From Streptomyces liangshanensis (GTDB lineage: Bacteria; Actinomycetota; Actinomycetes; Streptomycetales; Streptomycetaceae): a DNA stretch of 64,000 bases. Numbering within the stretch: the stretch's first letter is position 1; every line of letters starts with the position of its first letter. The translations under genes were made by a program, and so were the position numbers. The notes under the pieces were generated by a model, which had not been told where the DNA came from, did not search any database, and saw only the letters and a list, made by a program, of their open reading frames with translations. Positions 6,833-16,078 of the stretch are shown one piece after another. The DNA is taken from the NCBI RefSeq assembly GCF_011694815.1, contig NZ_CP050177.1, positions 868,001 through 932,000 on the forward strand, given 5' to 3'.

Positions 6833-9331
6833 TCAGTCCGCGCGGGTCGTCGGCGGGCGGCTCACCCCCGGGCCCGTGAACGTGTAGCTGTCCAGGTCCA
6901 GGATGGCTCCCGAGCCGCCGGTGAAGACCACGTAGATGTCCCGCGGCCCGTCCACCGCGCCGGTGATCGGCGCGCTGACCTCGGTGTACGTCTCCCAGCC
7001 CCCGGTGTTCGGCACCGTCACCCGCGCGAGCACGGGCCCGGTGACGGAGTCGTACCGGAACGTCGCGACGTTGCCCGCCTTGTCCGAGGAGACGCGCGCC
7101 CTGACCCCGGTGATGCCCTTGAGGCTCACGGGGTGGTAGCGGACCCATTCGTTGTTCTGTACGTCTCCGAGGCGCTTGCCGCCCTCGGCGCCGGCGGCGG
7201 TGATGATCTGCGGTCCTGACAGCTGCGCGAAGTGCTCGGCCTGCCACCGCTTGGGCCACAGGGTCTGCTGGCGTTCGCCGGTCAGCGGGACGGTGCCCGG
7301 GGCGCCCTGGTCGGTGTAGGTCGCGCGCACCACGTAGAACTGGGTGGCGTCGAGCCCCGAGTGGAGCGGGCCCGTGTTGAACGTCATCGAGCAGCCCGTG
7401 CCCTCCGCGATCTCGTGGGCGTGCTCCTGGTGGCCGAGCGCCACGCGGACGATCACCTTCGAGCAGTCGACGGCCCCGTCCTGCGGGTCCGTCGCGGAGG
7501 CGGTCACGGTGACGTTCTCGTTCCACTCGTACGTGGCGCCGTCCGGTGGTGCCCCGATGGTGAGGGTGGGGCGGTTGTTGCCGACCACGACCGGGATCGT
7601 GGTGGTGCCGCTGCGCCCGGTTCCGTCGCTGACGGTCAGCCTGGCCTGGAAGCTGCCGTTGGAGGTGTACGTGAACGACGGGTTGGCGGCCGTCGAGTCG
7701 GTGCTGCCGTTGTTGGTGAAGTCCCAGGCGTAGCTGAGCGGATTGCCGTCCGGGTCGCTGCTGCCCGCGCTGGAGAACGTGACGGCCAGCGGCGCGAGGC
7801 CGTTGTCCCGGTTCACCGAGGCCTTGGCGAGGGGCGAGCGGCCGCCCTGCACGTAATTGATCTTGTAGAGTCCCGCGTCCTCCGCGCCCGAGAAGTAGCC
7901 GCTGCCGTATTCGAGCAGGTACAGCGAGCCGTCGGGGCCGAACTCGGAGTCGATGGGGTGGACGAACCGCATGCCGTCGAGGACCGGTTCGATGGCGGTG
8001 GGGGTGCCGGTGGCGGGGTTGCCGTTGTTGAACTGCACCTCCTTGATCCAGTTGCGGCAGTACTCGGATATCAGCAGCTTGTTGTCGTAGTACTGCGGCC
8101 ACTTGACGTCGGAGTTCAGGTTCGGGTCGTAGTGGTAGACCTCGGTGTGGTTGGGCGAGCCGCAGCCTCCCGGGGTGTCCAGCTGGGGCCATTCCCTGCT
8201 GCCGCCGTGCTGTTCCCACACGAGGGCGGGCTTGGTCGGCGGGAGCTGCTGGATGCCGGTGTTGCGGGGGGAGTTGTTGACGGGTCCCGCCGAACCGCCG
8301 CAGGGGAACCAGCCGCGCGGGGCGTTGGCGGCGAAGTCCCAGTCGTTGTAACTGACGTTGGGGCCGCCGCAGTACGGCCAGCCGTAGTTGCCGGGGCCGG
8401 TGGCGCGGTTGAACTCGTCGTACGCGGCGGGGCCCCGGTTGGCGACCGTCGCCCCGGCGTCGGGGCCGACCTCGCCCCAGTACAGGGTGTTGTTGGCCTT
8501 CTTGTCGACCCAGACGCGGTACGGGTTGCGCACGCCCATGACGTACACCTCGTTGCGCGTACCGGCGGCGCCCTTGGCGAAGAGGTTGCCGTCGGGGACG
8601 GTGTACGTCCCGTTGTCCTCCGGGTGGATCCGGTTGATCTTCCCGCGCAGGTCGTTGGCGTTGCCCGAGGTGCGCTGGGCGTCGTACTGGGCGTTGCGCG
8701 AGGTGCGTTCGTCGATGGGGGCCATGCCCGCCGAGTCGCCGCCGGAGTTGGTGTTGTCACCGACCGCGAAGTAGAGGTTCCCCGCGGTGTCCCAGGACAT
8801 GGATCCGGCGGAGTGGCAGCACAGTTCGCGCTCGGTCCGCCACTCGATGATCATGTCCTCGCTGGCCGGGGCGATCGTGTTGGTGGCGGCGTTGAAGGTG
8901 AACCGGGAGATGCGGTTGACCAGCGGGGTGACCTTCGGGGAGTAGAACAGCATGACCCAGCCGGTGGTGGCGAACCTCGGGTGCAGGGTGATGCCGATCA
9001 GCCCGTCCTCGAACCGGGCGTCGAGCGGGAGGGTGAGCGCGACCGTGGTCGCCTTGGTGGCGGGGTTGTAGACGCGGACCTGGCCGCCGCCGTCGCTGGT
9101 GCCGCGGTTGATGTAGAGGACCTTGCCGTCCGGCAGGACGGCCAGTTCGATCGGCTCCCCCATCGGGAGTCCGCCGTCGAGTTTCACCTTCTCGAAGCCG
9201 CTGGTGGGCGGGGGCGCGGCGACGGCCCTCGGCTCCGCGGTCGTCCGGGGAAGCGCCGTCGCCTGGGGCGCGAGGAGGAGTGCGGACAGGGTGAGCAGGG
9301 TGGCGAGGAAGGAAAGTGTGCGCGATGACAC
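6833..9331 (-). CDS. Secreted PQQ-type sugar dehydrogenase-like beta-propeller protein with PKD and CBM6-like domains
   Basis: 832 residues, GTG start directly behind GGAGGTG. Signal peptide SRTLSFLATLLTLSALLLAPQATA; then a six-bladed glucose/sorbosone dehydrogenase propeller (about 45-480; ELAVLPDGKVLYINR, GLIGITLHPRFA, ELCCHSAGSMSWD, RNPYRVWVD, VHPIDSEFGPDGSLYLLEYG), a PKD domain (about 495-585; SSAGSSDPDGNPLSYAWDF), an Ig-like linker, and a C-terminal beta-sandwich resembling CBM6 (about 690-825). Family members oxidise sugars with PQQ outside the cell, but many propellers of this type are only substrate-binding. It lies 89 bases downstream of the ThuA gene on the same strand, so the two are probably one operon for extracellular carbohydrate processing. 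Confidence 0.85.
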   Translation of the reverse strand: MSSRTLSFLATLLTLSALLLAPQATALPRTTAEPRAVAAPPPTSGFEKVKLDGGLPMGEPIELAVLPDGKVLYINRGTSDGGGQVRVYNPATKATTVALTLPLDARFEDGLIGITLHPRFATTGWVMLFYSPKVTPLVNRISRFTFNAATNTIAPASEDMIIEWRTERELCCHSAGSMSWDTAGNLYFAVGDNTNSGGDSAGMAPIDERTSRNAQYDAQRTSGNANDLRGKINRIHPEDNGTYTVPDGNLFAKGAAGTRNEVYVMGVRNPYRVWVDKKANNTLYWGEVGPDAGATVANRGPAAYDEFNRATGPGNYGWPYCGGPNVSYNDWDFAANAPRGWFPCGGSAGPVNNSPRNTGIQQLPPTKPALVWEQHGGSREWPQLDTPGGCGSPNHTEVYHYDPNLNSDVKWPQYYDNKLLISEYCRNWIKEVQFNNGNPATGTPTAIEPVLDGMRFVHPIDSEFGPDGSLYLLEYGSGYFSGAEDAGLYKINYVQGGRSPLAKASVNRDNGLAPLAVTFSSAGSSDPDGNPLSYAWDFTNNGSTDSTAANPSFTYTSNGSFQARLTVSDGTGRSGTTTIPVVVGNNRPTLTIGAPPDGATYEWNENVTVTASATDPQDGAVDCSKVIVRVALGHQEHAHEIAEGTGCSMTFNTGPLHSGLDATQFYVVRATYTDQGAPGTVPLTGERQQTLWPKRWQAEHFAQLSGPQIITAAGAEGGKRLGDVQNNEWVRYHPVSLKGITGVRARVSSDKAGNVATFRYDSVTGPVLARVTVPNTGGWETYTEVSAPITGAVDGPRDIYVVFTGGSGAILDLDSYTFTGPGVSRPPTTRAD

Positions 9332-9420
9332 GGCACCTCCATGGGCCGTTCGCGGGTGGGGGGATCCGGGTCGTGGGCACGGCGGCCCGAGGCGGCTCGC
9401 CCCAGGTCGCCGGTGCCGCT

Positions 9421-11193
9421 CTAGCGTCCGAGTACGGCCAACTCCCAGAGCGAGTAGCCCCATGAGGTGGCGCGGGCGGTGCCCTGGACCCGTACGTACC
9501 GGGCCGTGGCACCCACGGGGACGGTGTCGAGCCCGCCGTCGCCCGCCGTGGTGGTGGCGACGGTGCGCCAGGTCGTGTTGTCGGGTGAGATCTCGACCGT
9601 GTACGCCCTGGCGTAGGCGGTCTCCCAGGTGAGCCGGACCTGGTCGACGGTACGGACGGAGCCGAGGTCCACCGTGATCGCCTGGGGATCGGCGTAGGCG
9701 CTGCCCCAGCGGGTGGCGGGGTCGCCGTCCACGGCGTTGGCGCCGACGTGCGTGCTGCCGGGCTCGACGCTGGTGACCGTGACCGGCCGGCCGCGCGCCA
9801 GGTCGGTGCTCTGGGCGCCGTCCTGTCTGATCCTGATGTCGCGGTAGTTGATGTCCATGCCGGCGCCGTCGTTCTGGACGCCGAGGTGGCCGGTCGCGAT
9901 GTCGCGGGTGCTGGTGTAGTCGTTGATCTTCACGCCGTTGAGATGGATCTCGATCCGCTTGCCGTGCACGGCGATCTCGTAAGTGTTCCAGGTACCGGGC
10001 GGGTTGAGCGCGGCGGCGCGGGCCGCGGTGTCCGGGGCCTTGAGGCTGTAGACGCTGCCGGTGGTACGGGAGGCGTCGGCGTCGGTCGCGTCGATCTGGA
10101 TCTCGTGGCCGAGATCGACCGGCCGCCAGGGGTCGCCCTGGGGATCGGGGAAGCCGATGAAGACACCGCCGTTGTCGTCCCCCGGCATCATCCAGTCGAC
10201 CTTGAGCGAGTAGTCGGCGAACGGCGTCACCGGGTACCAGAGCAGTCCCATGCCGCCCACGGAGGTGAGGGTGCCGTCGGCCAGGGAGAATCCGCCGGGG
10301 CCCGCCTGCCGCCACCGGTCCAGGCTGGCCTGCGTACCGTCGAACAGCCGGGTGTACCCGTTCTCCGGGCGGCAGTCGGCGGGGCTCGCGCCGGCGGCGG
10401 TCCGGATGCCGCCGAGCAGCATGGTGGTGAAGGCGGGGTCGGCGTACGACTCCTCGGTGTGGCCGAGACCGGTGTACCAGGACCGGCCGCCACGGTAGTT
10501 CTGGCACCAAGTGATCGGATGATCTCCCATGGTGCCGCCGGTGTACGAGGTCTCGTCCAGGCTCGCGAGCACCTTCACGGCGGAACGCGGACTGGCGCGG
10601 TAGTTGTACCACTCGTCGGTCCGCGTCCAGCGCTGCGGCAGGTGCGCGGTGGAGGGGGAGGAGCGGTCCTCGACCTTGACGGTGGCCGGCTGGGTCGCCG
10701 GGTGGGAGGCGAAGTAGGCGCCGACGAGGCCGCCGTACCAGGGCCAGTCGTACTCGGTGTCGGCGGCGGCGTGCACGCCGACGTAGCCGCCGCCGGAGGC
10801 GATGTACGACTCGAACGCCGTCTGCTGGGCGGCGTTCAGCACGTCCCCGGTGGTCGAGAGCCAGACGACGGCCTGGTAGCGGGCCAGGTTGGCGGTGGTG
10901 AAGGCGGTGGCGTCCTCGGTGGCGGTGACGGAGAACCCGTTGGCCGTGCCGAGCCGCCGGACGGCGGCGATCCCGGCCGCGATGGCCGAGTGCCGGAATC
11001 CGGCGGTCTTGGAGAAGACGAGCACGCTGGTCAGCGGGGCCGCGGGTGCGGCGGCGGGGGCGGCGCGGGGGACGGAGGCGGGAAGGGCGGCGGCGGACCG
11101 GTCGGCTCCGGTCGCCTGGGCCGCCTGGGGTAACACGGCGAGGGACAGGACGAGCGGGAGGAGCACGGTCACGACGCGGGACAGGAGGCGCAC
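9421..11193 (-). CDS. Secreted ThuA / 3-keto-glycoside hydrolase-like (DUF1080) / discoidin protein
   Basis: 590 residues from the GTG at 11193, which follows GAGAGGAC and begins a normal signal peptide (RLLSRVVTVLLPLVLSLAVLPQAAQA). Domains: ThuA-like class I glutamine-amidotransferase fold (about 50-265; VLVFSKTAGFRHSAIAAG, GGGYVGVHAAADTEYDWPWYGGLVGAYF, YTGLGHTEESY), a DUF1080/3-keto-disaccharide hydrolase jelly roll (about 275-465; DWMMPGDDNGGVFIGFPDP, WNTYEIAVHGKRIEIHLNG), then an F5/8 type C carbohydrate-binding domain (about 475-590; GDPATRWGSAYADPQAITVDLG). ThuA domains act on keto-sugars derived from disaccharides such as trehalose. With the propeller dehydrogenase downstream, a pathway that oxidises a sugar and then cleaves the keto-glycoside is a reasonable inference. 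Confidence 0.85.
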   Translation of the reverse strand: MRLLSRVVTVLLPLVLSLAVLPQAAQATGADRSAAALPASVPRAAPAAAPAAPLTSVLVFSKTAGFRHSAIAAGIAAVRRLGTANGFSVTATEDATAFTTANLARYQAVVWLSTTGDVLNAAQQTAFESYIASGGGYVGVHAAADTEYDWPWYGGLVGAYFASHPATQPATVKVEDRSSPSTAHLPQRWTRTDEWYNYRASPRSAVKVLASLDETSYTGGTMGDHPITWCQNYRGGRSWYTGLGHTEESYADPAFTTMLLGGIRTAAGASPADCRPENGYTRLFDGTQASLDRWRQAGPGGFSLADGTLTSVGGMGLLWYPVTPFADYSLKVDWMMPGDDNGGVFIGFPDPQGDPWRPVDLGHEIQIDATDADASRTTGSVYSLKAPDTAARAAALNPPGTWNTYEIAVHGKRIEIHLNGVKINDYTSTRDIATGHLGVQNDGAGMDINYRDIRIRQDGAQSTDLARGRPVTVTSVEPGSTHVGANAVDGDPATRWGSAYADPQAITVDLGSVRTVDQVRLTWETAYARAYTVEISPDNTTWRTVATTTAGDGGLDTVPVGATARYVRVQGTARATSWGYSLWELAVLGR

Positions 11194-11277
11194 TGTTTGT
11201 CCTCTCTCGGTGCGCCCGGGGGCGCCGACGGAGGTACTAGTACGTGGCCCCCTGAGTGAACATCGGAGGTTTGGGAG

Positions 11278-11316
11278 GGTCAAGGGGCGGCGTCCAACTA
11301 TCGCAACTTTGTTGCG
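11278..11316 (-). promoter_or_regulatory. Candidate -35 box and CGCAAC-TTT-GTTGCG palindrome upstream of the ThuA gene
   Basis: A 15-bp palindrome (11302-11316) with 6-bp arms and a TTT centre lies about 110 bp before the ThuA start. TTGACC on the minus strand (11283-11278) could be a -35 box just downstream of it; the matching -10 (around 11260) is weak. The arrangement suits an operator or activator site controlling the ThuA/propeller operon. Confidence 0.4.
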
Positions 11317-11359
11317 CTCATGCCAATATCACCCGTCCCCGACGGTCTCGGATCGCCGG

Positions 11360-12766
11360 TCACCGACCGCCGGAAGCCGGCGCCCCGTTGGCCGCGACGG
11401 CACGTTCCAGCAGATGGGGGTCCGCCAGGGTGAAGGGGTGGCGGAGCATGAACGAGACCTGGTTGAAGGCCTGGGCGACGTCACCGTCGACCACGGTCGC
11501 GCCGATCACCTGCTGGAGCGCCCAGCGCTGCTGCCGCACCTCCTCCGGCACCTCGACGCCGTTCTCCGCGTCCAGGCGTGCCGCGTCGCCTCCGGCGGAC
11601 ACGGCCCACGCGGCGTCCACGACCACGTCCTGCAAACGGAAGAACTCCTCGGCGCCCCGGTCGAGTCGAGGGCCGCCCTCAAGGAACTCGGCCAGGCAGG
11701 AGGCGTGCAGCGCGGCGGAGGACATGCCCTGCCCGTAGACGGGGTTGAAGGACGCGACGGCGTCCCCCACGCTCACCAGGCGTGCCGGGAACCGCTCCAG
11801 ACCGCTGAACCCGCGCCGCCGGCTGTCGGCCTGACGGTACGTCACCACCTCACGCACCGCCGCGCCGCGCGCGGCCTCCTGGTAGACCGGCGGAAGCTCC
11901 TCGCACACCGCCCGGAAGTCCTCGACCGACCGGCCGGGCCGGTCCTCCCCGAAGCCGACCAGCAGCGCCAGCCACTTGTTGTCCTCGATCGCGTTCACCG
12001 CCGCCACGGCGGTCCCGCCGCGCGGGTACGGGGGCGAGTACACCGCCAACGCGCACGCCGCCGACAGGTCTTCGGCCTGTGTGGAGCGCTCGAAGAGGGC
12101 GGACGCGTAGTGGATGCCGGAGGCCAGCCGCTCCAGACGGGGCTTGTCGTAGCCGTCGGCGTGCACCCACTCCGCCAGCCTGCTGGAGCGGCCCATCGCG
12201 TCCACGACGAAGTCCGCCGCCAGGACCTCTTCCCCGTGGTCGGTGGTGTGCCGGACGCCGCTGACGGCGCCGTCCCGGTACGTCAGACCGGTCGCCCGGC
12301 TCCGTACGGCCGAGACGTTGGGCAGCGCCAGGACCCGGGCGCGCAGCCGGGATTCGAGGAACGGGCGGCTCGCGCCGAGCAGCGCGTGTGCCGCGCCGGG
12401 GGCCTGCGGACGGCCGTCGAGGCAGGTGAGGGACTGCTCCGGAGTGGCGAGGACGGCGCCCAGGTCCTGTGCCTCCCGGGTGAATCCGGGGAGCCACCGC
12501 TCGATCCACAGGCGTCCGCCGGGCAGCAGTGAGTGGACCTGCTGGTCCTGCGGCACACCCGCGCGCGGCCGTCCGTCCGTACCGGTCTCGTCGCGTTCGA
12601 CGACGATCACCTGGCGCGCGTGGTCGGCGAGCACACGGGCCGCCAGCAGCCCGGCGATGCTGCCGCCGAGCACACAGGCGGTGTCGACGGTCGTGCGCGT
12701 GACCCCGGGTGCGGGAGGCCCCGCGTTGACCAGTCGATCGAACACGGATATGGGCGATTCGGCCAT
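11360..12766 (-). CDS. FAD-dependent monooxygenase/oxidoreductase
   Basis: 468 residues; the start at 12766 is preceded by AAGGAAAGGG. The dinucleotide-binding motif is V-L-G-G-S-I-A-G-L-L-A-A-R-V-L (about 31-45), followed by VVERDE, a substrate-domain segment with repeated Arg, and the second FAD motif SVGDAVASFNPVYGQGMSSAA (about 325-345) that defines the p-hydroxybenzoate-hydroxylase-like group. No signal peptide or membrane helix, so it acts in the cytoplasm. Substrate unknown; related streptomycete enzymes hydroxylate or epoxidise small molecules but are often lone genes like this one. The FAD motif reads G-G-S-x-A-G instead of the usual G-x-G-x-x-G, a common variant. Confidence 0.82.
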   Translation of the reverse strand: MAESPISVFDRLVNAGPPAPGVTRTTVDTACVLGGSIAGLLAARVLADHARQVIVVERDETGTDGRPRAGVPQDQQVHSLLPGGRLWIERWLPGFTREAQDLGAVLATPEQSLTCLDGRPQAPGAAHALLGASRPFLESRLRARVLALPNVSAVRSRATGLTYRDGAVSGVRHTTDHGEEVLAADFVVDAMGRSSRLAEWVHADGYDKPRLERLASGIHYASALFERSTQAEDLSAACALAVYSPPYPRGGTAVAAVNAIEDNKWLALLVGFGEDRPGRSVEDFRAVCEELPPVYQEAARGAAVREVVTYRQADSRRRGFSGLERFPARLVSVGDAVASFNPVYGQGMSSAALHASCLAEFLEGGPRLDRGAEEFFRLQDVVVDAAWAVSAGGDAARLDAENGVEVPEEVRQQRWALQQVIGATVVDGDVAQAFNQVSFMLRHPFTLADPHLLERAVAANGAPASGGR

Positions 12767-13027
12767 CAATGACCCTTTCCTTGCTGCCCGGTTGTCAGGA
12801 CGCATCGGGTGCGTCCCTCAGGCTCGTGGAGCGTAGTGGCGCGTTCACGGGGACACCAAAGCTCCGGGACGGCACGGCGTGGCGCGCGCCTTCACCTCGG
12901 TTTCGGCGCCGGGCCCCCGGCTGTTGTCGCCCCGGCCTCCGTACGCGGCTGGAATGACAGCGCCTCTCCCGGCAGGCGTGCGCGAAGGCCGGGCCGTACC
13001 GAGCCACCGATCTGCCGAGGGAATCAC

Positions 13028-14692
13028 ATGTACGAGCACGACGGAGAAGTCCCGCGCGGAGTGCGCGCGCCCCGGAGCGCCCTGCGCGGACGCCTCACCG
13101 TGGCCGCCGCCTTCGGACTCGCGGCCGCCGTCGCCCTGGCCGTCCCGGGGGTCGCACAGGCCGGCACCCCGAGGGCGCTCACGCGGACGACCGCCCCCGC
13201 GTCCGCCTCCCCGCAGGTCCGGTGGAGCACGGAGACCGTGGCGCCCGGCGTCCAGGTGCGGACGGGCGTCCTGCGGAACACCGGTGTCGCGCCGGTCTGG
13301 ACGATCACCGTCCAGGCCCCGGCCGTCAACCGGCTGACGGGCGCGGCGACATGGGCCCCCCTGGGCGACCGCGCCTGGGCCGACGCCACCGAACAGCGGC
13401 TGCGCGCCGCCGGGTTCGAGCCGCGCGCGGAGAAGGTCGTCTGGGACAGGTACGCGGACACCCCGCGCGGCACGATGGGATGGCAGGTACGGGTCGGCTC
13501 GTACGACACCCAGGCCGCGGCCCAGTCCGTCAACCCGGCGGTCGCGGCGACCGGCCTCCGTACGGCGGTGGAGTGGACCGGCTACGACGGGAGGCAGCTC
13601 GCCGACCGGGAGAGCGTCCATGTCGCGGTGATCGACCCGGCCCGGTTCCGCGGCACCGTGGCGGGCACCCACGACGGCGATGTGGCGGACCGCGAGACGA
13701 CGTCGTCGGTCGCCGTACGCGACGGCTCCCTGGTCGCCGTCAACGGCGGCTTCTTCATCACCGCCGACGCGGACGGCGTGCAGGGCACGGTGGCCGGGAT
13801 CGGCGCCTACGACGGCGAGTTGGAGTCGATGGCGGCGGGCTCCCGCGCCGCGCTGATCCTGGCCGACGGCGGCCGGCGTCCCCGGATCGCCGACCTGTCG
13901 ACAACGGTGACGGCCCGGGCGCGGTCGTCCGCGTACGCCGTGCAGGGCATCAACCGGCTCCCCGGCAAGGTGCGTAACTGCGGACGCCCCGGGGCCACCC
14001 CCACCGCGCTCCCCCGGCACGACACCACCTGCGCCCTGCCCGACGACCTGGTGAAGTTCACCCCGCGGTTCGGCGCGGCCCTGCCCGAGGGCGCCGGCGC
14101 GCAGGTCGTGCTCGACTCCGGCGACCGCGTGGTCTCGTCCGGCCCGCGCGGCGGTAGGGTCCCGGCCGGCGGCTCCGTCCTGCAGGGGATCGGCGGCGCG
14201 GCGGACTGGCTGGCCACGCACAGCCGCGAGGGCGAGCGGATCTCGGTACAGGAAGACATACGGGACTCGGCCGGGCGGCGGGTCGAACTCGGCGCCCACG
14301 ACAGCATCGTCAGCGCCGCGCCGACCCTGGTGAAGAACGGCCGGACCGCCGTGGACGCCGCGACCGAGGGCACGCTCGACCCGCTGGACCTGTCCTTCGG
14401 CTTCGCGTGGTCGAACGTGCGGCAGCCCCGGACCATGGCCGGAATCGACGCGCGCGGCCGGCTGCTCCTCGTCACCGTCGACGGGCGCCAGCCGGGCGTC
14501 AGCGAGGGCTTCACCCTGGCGGAGGCCGCGGAGTTCATGCGCTCCCTCGGGGCGGAGCAGGCCCTCAACCTGGACGGTGGCGGTTCGAGCGCGATGGTGG
14601 TCGGCGGCACGCTCGTGAACATCACCTCGGACGCGACGGGCGAGCGTGCGGTGGGGGACACGATCCAGGTGATCCCGGCCCCGCGCCGCTGA
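13028..14692 (+). CDS. Secreted phosphodiester glycosidase (NAGPA-like) with SPOR-like region
   Basis: 554 residues, ATG after GAGGGA. An N-terminal signal sequence (RGRLTVAAAFGLAAAVALAVPGVAQA) is followed by a region with two SPOR-like segments (about 115-200; LRAAGFEPRAEKVVWDRY..GWQVRVGSYDTQAAAQ) and a C-terminal NAGPA domain (about 205-550; RETTSSVAVRDGSLVAVNGGFF, ending ALNLDGGGSSAMVVGG). The NAGPA family includes the eukaryotic enzyme that uncovers mannose-6-phosphate and bacterial wall-associated phosphodiester glycosidases. SPOR domains bind denuded peptidoglycan, so action at the cell wall, perhaps on teichoic or glycan phosphodiesters, is a fair inference. It is monocistronic and ends in a strong terminator. 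Confidence 0.85.
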   Translation: MYEHDGEVPRGVRAPRSALRGRLTVAAAFGLAAAVALAVPGVAQAGTPRALTRTTAPASASPQVRWSTETVAPGVQVRTGVLRNTGVAPVWTITVQAPAVNRLTGAATWAPLGDRAWADATEQRLRAAGFEPRAEKVVWDRYADTPRGTMGWQVRVGSYDTQAAAQSVNPAVAATGLRTAVEWTGYDGRQLADRESVHVAVIDPARFRGTVAGTHDGDVADRETTSSVAVRDGSLVAVNGGFFITADADGVQGTVAGIGAYDGELESMAAGSRAALILADGGRRPRIADLSTTVTARARSSAYAVQGINRLPGKVRNCGRPGATPTALPRHDTTCALPDDLVKFTPRFGAALPEGAGAQVVLDSGDRVVSSGPRGGRVPAGGSVLQGIGGAADWLATHSREGERISVQEDIRDSAGRRVELGAHDSIVSAAPTLVKNGRTAVDAATEGTLDPLDLSFGFAWSNVRQPRTMAGIDARGRLLLVTVDGRQPGVSEGFTLAEAAEFMRSLGAEQALNLDGGGSSAMVVGGTLVNITSDATGERAVGDTIQVIPAPRR

Positions 14693-14696
14693 GGCA

Positions 14697-14730
14697 CGGG
14701 GGTGGGAGCGGTCTCCCGCTCCCACCCCCG
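14697..14730 (+). terminator. 15-bp perfect hairpin after the phosphodiester glycosidase gene
   Basis: Bases 14697-14711 (CGGGGGTGGGAGCGG) pair exactly with 14716-14730, loop TCTC. The stem begins 4 bases after the stop codon. There is no T-run, as is normal for Streptomyces terminators. Confidence 0.85.
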
Positions 14731-14740
14731 CTCACCTCTC

Positions 14741-14767
14741 TCGCCTTTCTCGCCTTTCTCGCCTTTC
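14741..14767. repeat. Three tandem copies of a 9-bp unit
   Basis: TCGCCTTTC repeats three times without interruption, immediately next to the stop codon of the minus-strand SDR gene. It is an intergenic microsatellite-like tract, likely to vary in copy number; no function is evident. Confidence 0.75.
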
Positions 14768-15526
14768 TCACCCGACGAGTTGCTGACCTCCGTCGATGTC
14801 GTACGTGGCGCCGGTCAGCGCCGTGTTCGCCATGATGTGCACGGCGAGCGCCGCGACGTCGTCGGCCCCGACCACCCGGCCGATCGGCAGGGTGGTGCGC
14901 AACTCGTCGCGCCGGGCGTCGAGTCCGTCGCCGAGCAGCTCCGCCGACAACGGCGTGTCGACGAAGCCGGCGGCGATCAGGTTGACGCGGATCGGTGCGA
15001 GTTCGAGCGCCAGACTCGCCGTGAGCACGGGCATCGCGACGGTGACCGTCGGCAGGATCCCCAGGTCACGCTTGATCCGCCGGCCTCCGGTGCCGCCCAT
15101 GAACAACAGCGTGCCCCCCGCTTCCACCCGCTCCACGGCATGGCGCGCGACCTCCAGCGGCAGCACCATGTGGTCGGTCATCGCCCGGCGCGCCTGCTCC
15201 GCGTCCATGTCGAGGAGCGGCCCGTACGACGGCCGGCCCGCCGTGACCAGCACATGGTCGACGCGCTGGGGCAGCCCCTCGAAGAACCGCGCCAGCTCCG
15301 CCGGGTCGTTCGCGTCGAAGGCGGCGCTGCTGACCGCGTCGAGGTCCGCCGCCGCGCTCCGCAGCCGCTGCGGGTTCCGCCCGGTCAGGATCACGCCGGC
15401 GCCCTCGGCCCGCGCCTGCCTGGCCGTGGCGAGCCCGATGCCCGCACTGCCGCCGATGATCACCACGGTCTGCCCGAGCAGGGCCGGCTCGCGGTGGCCG
15501 GCAGAAACGGTGGTCGCGGTGCCCAT
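14768..15526 (-). CDS. Short-chain dehydrogenase/reductase
   Basis: 252 residues from the ATG at 15526, preceded by GGAGG. Rossmann start VVIIGGSAGIGLATARQARAEGA with T-G-R-N at the end of beta-2, so NADP(H) is likely. The usual N-N-A-G is replaced by V-T-A-G-R-P-S-Y. The usual Y-x-x-x-K is not visible: the equivalent region reads GGTLLFMGGTGGRRIKRDLGILPTVTVAMPVLTASLALELAPIRVN, so the catalytic Tyr is missing and the enzyme may be non-canonical or inactive. The C-terminus GATYDIDGGQQLV is typical of the classical family. No neighbour suggests a pathway. Confidence 0.8.
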   Translation of the reverse strand: MGTATTVSAGHREPALLGQTVVIIGGSAGIGLATARQARAEGAGVILTGRNPQRLRSAAADLDAVSSAAFDANDPAELARFFEGLPQRVDHVLVTAGRPSYGPLLDMDAEQARRAMTDHMVLPLEVARHAVERVEAGGTLLFMGGTGGRRIKRDLGILPTVTVAMPVLTASLALELAPIRVNLIAAGFVDTPLSAELLGDGLDARRDELRTTLPIGRVVGADDVAALAVHIMANTALTGATYDIDGGQQLVG

Positions 15527-15688
15527 GGTGCCTCCACTGGTGTGTGTCCCGCCTCCACCACCGTCGCCCCTTTCGCGGTACGCCGCACCTTCGCGCCTCC
15601 TCGGGCCCGCCGCCTCGGCTGATCGACGAGCCGCCACGCCGGGCCGTCGATAGAGTGAAGGCGACCGGACGGGAAGGGTGATCACGCG

Positions 15689-16066
15689 ATGGCGGGATCG
15701 TTCAGCTACCGGAGGATCTACGAGGTGAAGCCTCCGCCGCACGGTGGCAAACGGGTGCTCGTGGACCGCCTGTGGCCGCGCGGGATGAGCAAGGAACGCG
15801 CCCACCTGGACGAATGGCTCCGCGAGGTGGCACCGTCGGCCGACCTCCGCGAGTGGTACCACCACGATCCTCGGCTCTTCGCCGGCTTCCGGGACCGCTA
15901 CATCGCCGAACTGGGCGACGCCGACCACCGCCCGGCGGTGGAGCACCTGCGGGACCTCGCCGCCCACGACCGGGTCACCCTGCTCACCGCCACGAAGGAC
16001 CTGGACCACAGCGAGGCGGCGGTGCTCGCCGAGTGGCTGGACAACGCGGGCAGCGCACCCACCTGA
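15689..16066 (+). CDS. DUF488 family (YeaO-like) protein
   Basis: 125 residues with the signature V-D-R-L-W-P-R-G near residues 29-36, WLREVAPSADLREWYHHDP, and LLTATKDLDHSEAAVL near the end. The whole length matches the small DUF488 proteins found across bacteria, whose biochemical role is not established. No signal peptide or membrane segment. A GGGAAGGGTGATC site precedes the ATG. It is a single gene convergent with the next one. Confidence 0.85.
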   Translation: MAGSFSYRRIYEVKPPPHGGKRVLVDRLWPRGMSKERAHLDEWLREVAPSADLREWYHHDPRLFAGFRDRYIAELGDADHRPAVEHLRDLAAHDRVTLLTATKDLDHSEAAVLAEWLDNAGSAPT

Positions 16067-16078
16067 CCGCGAACAGCG

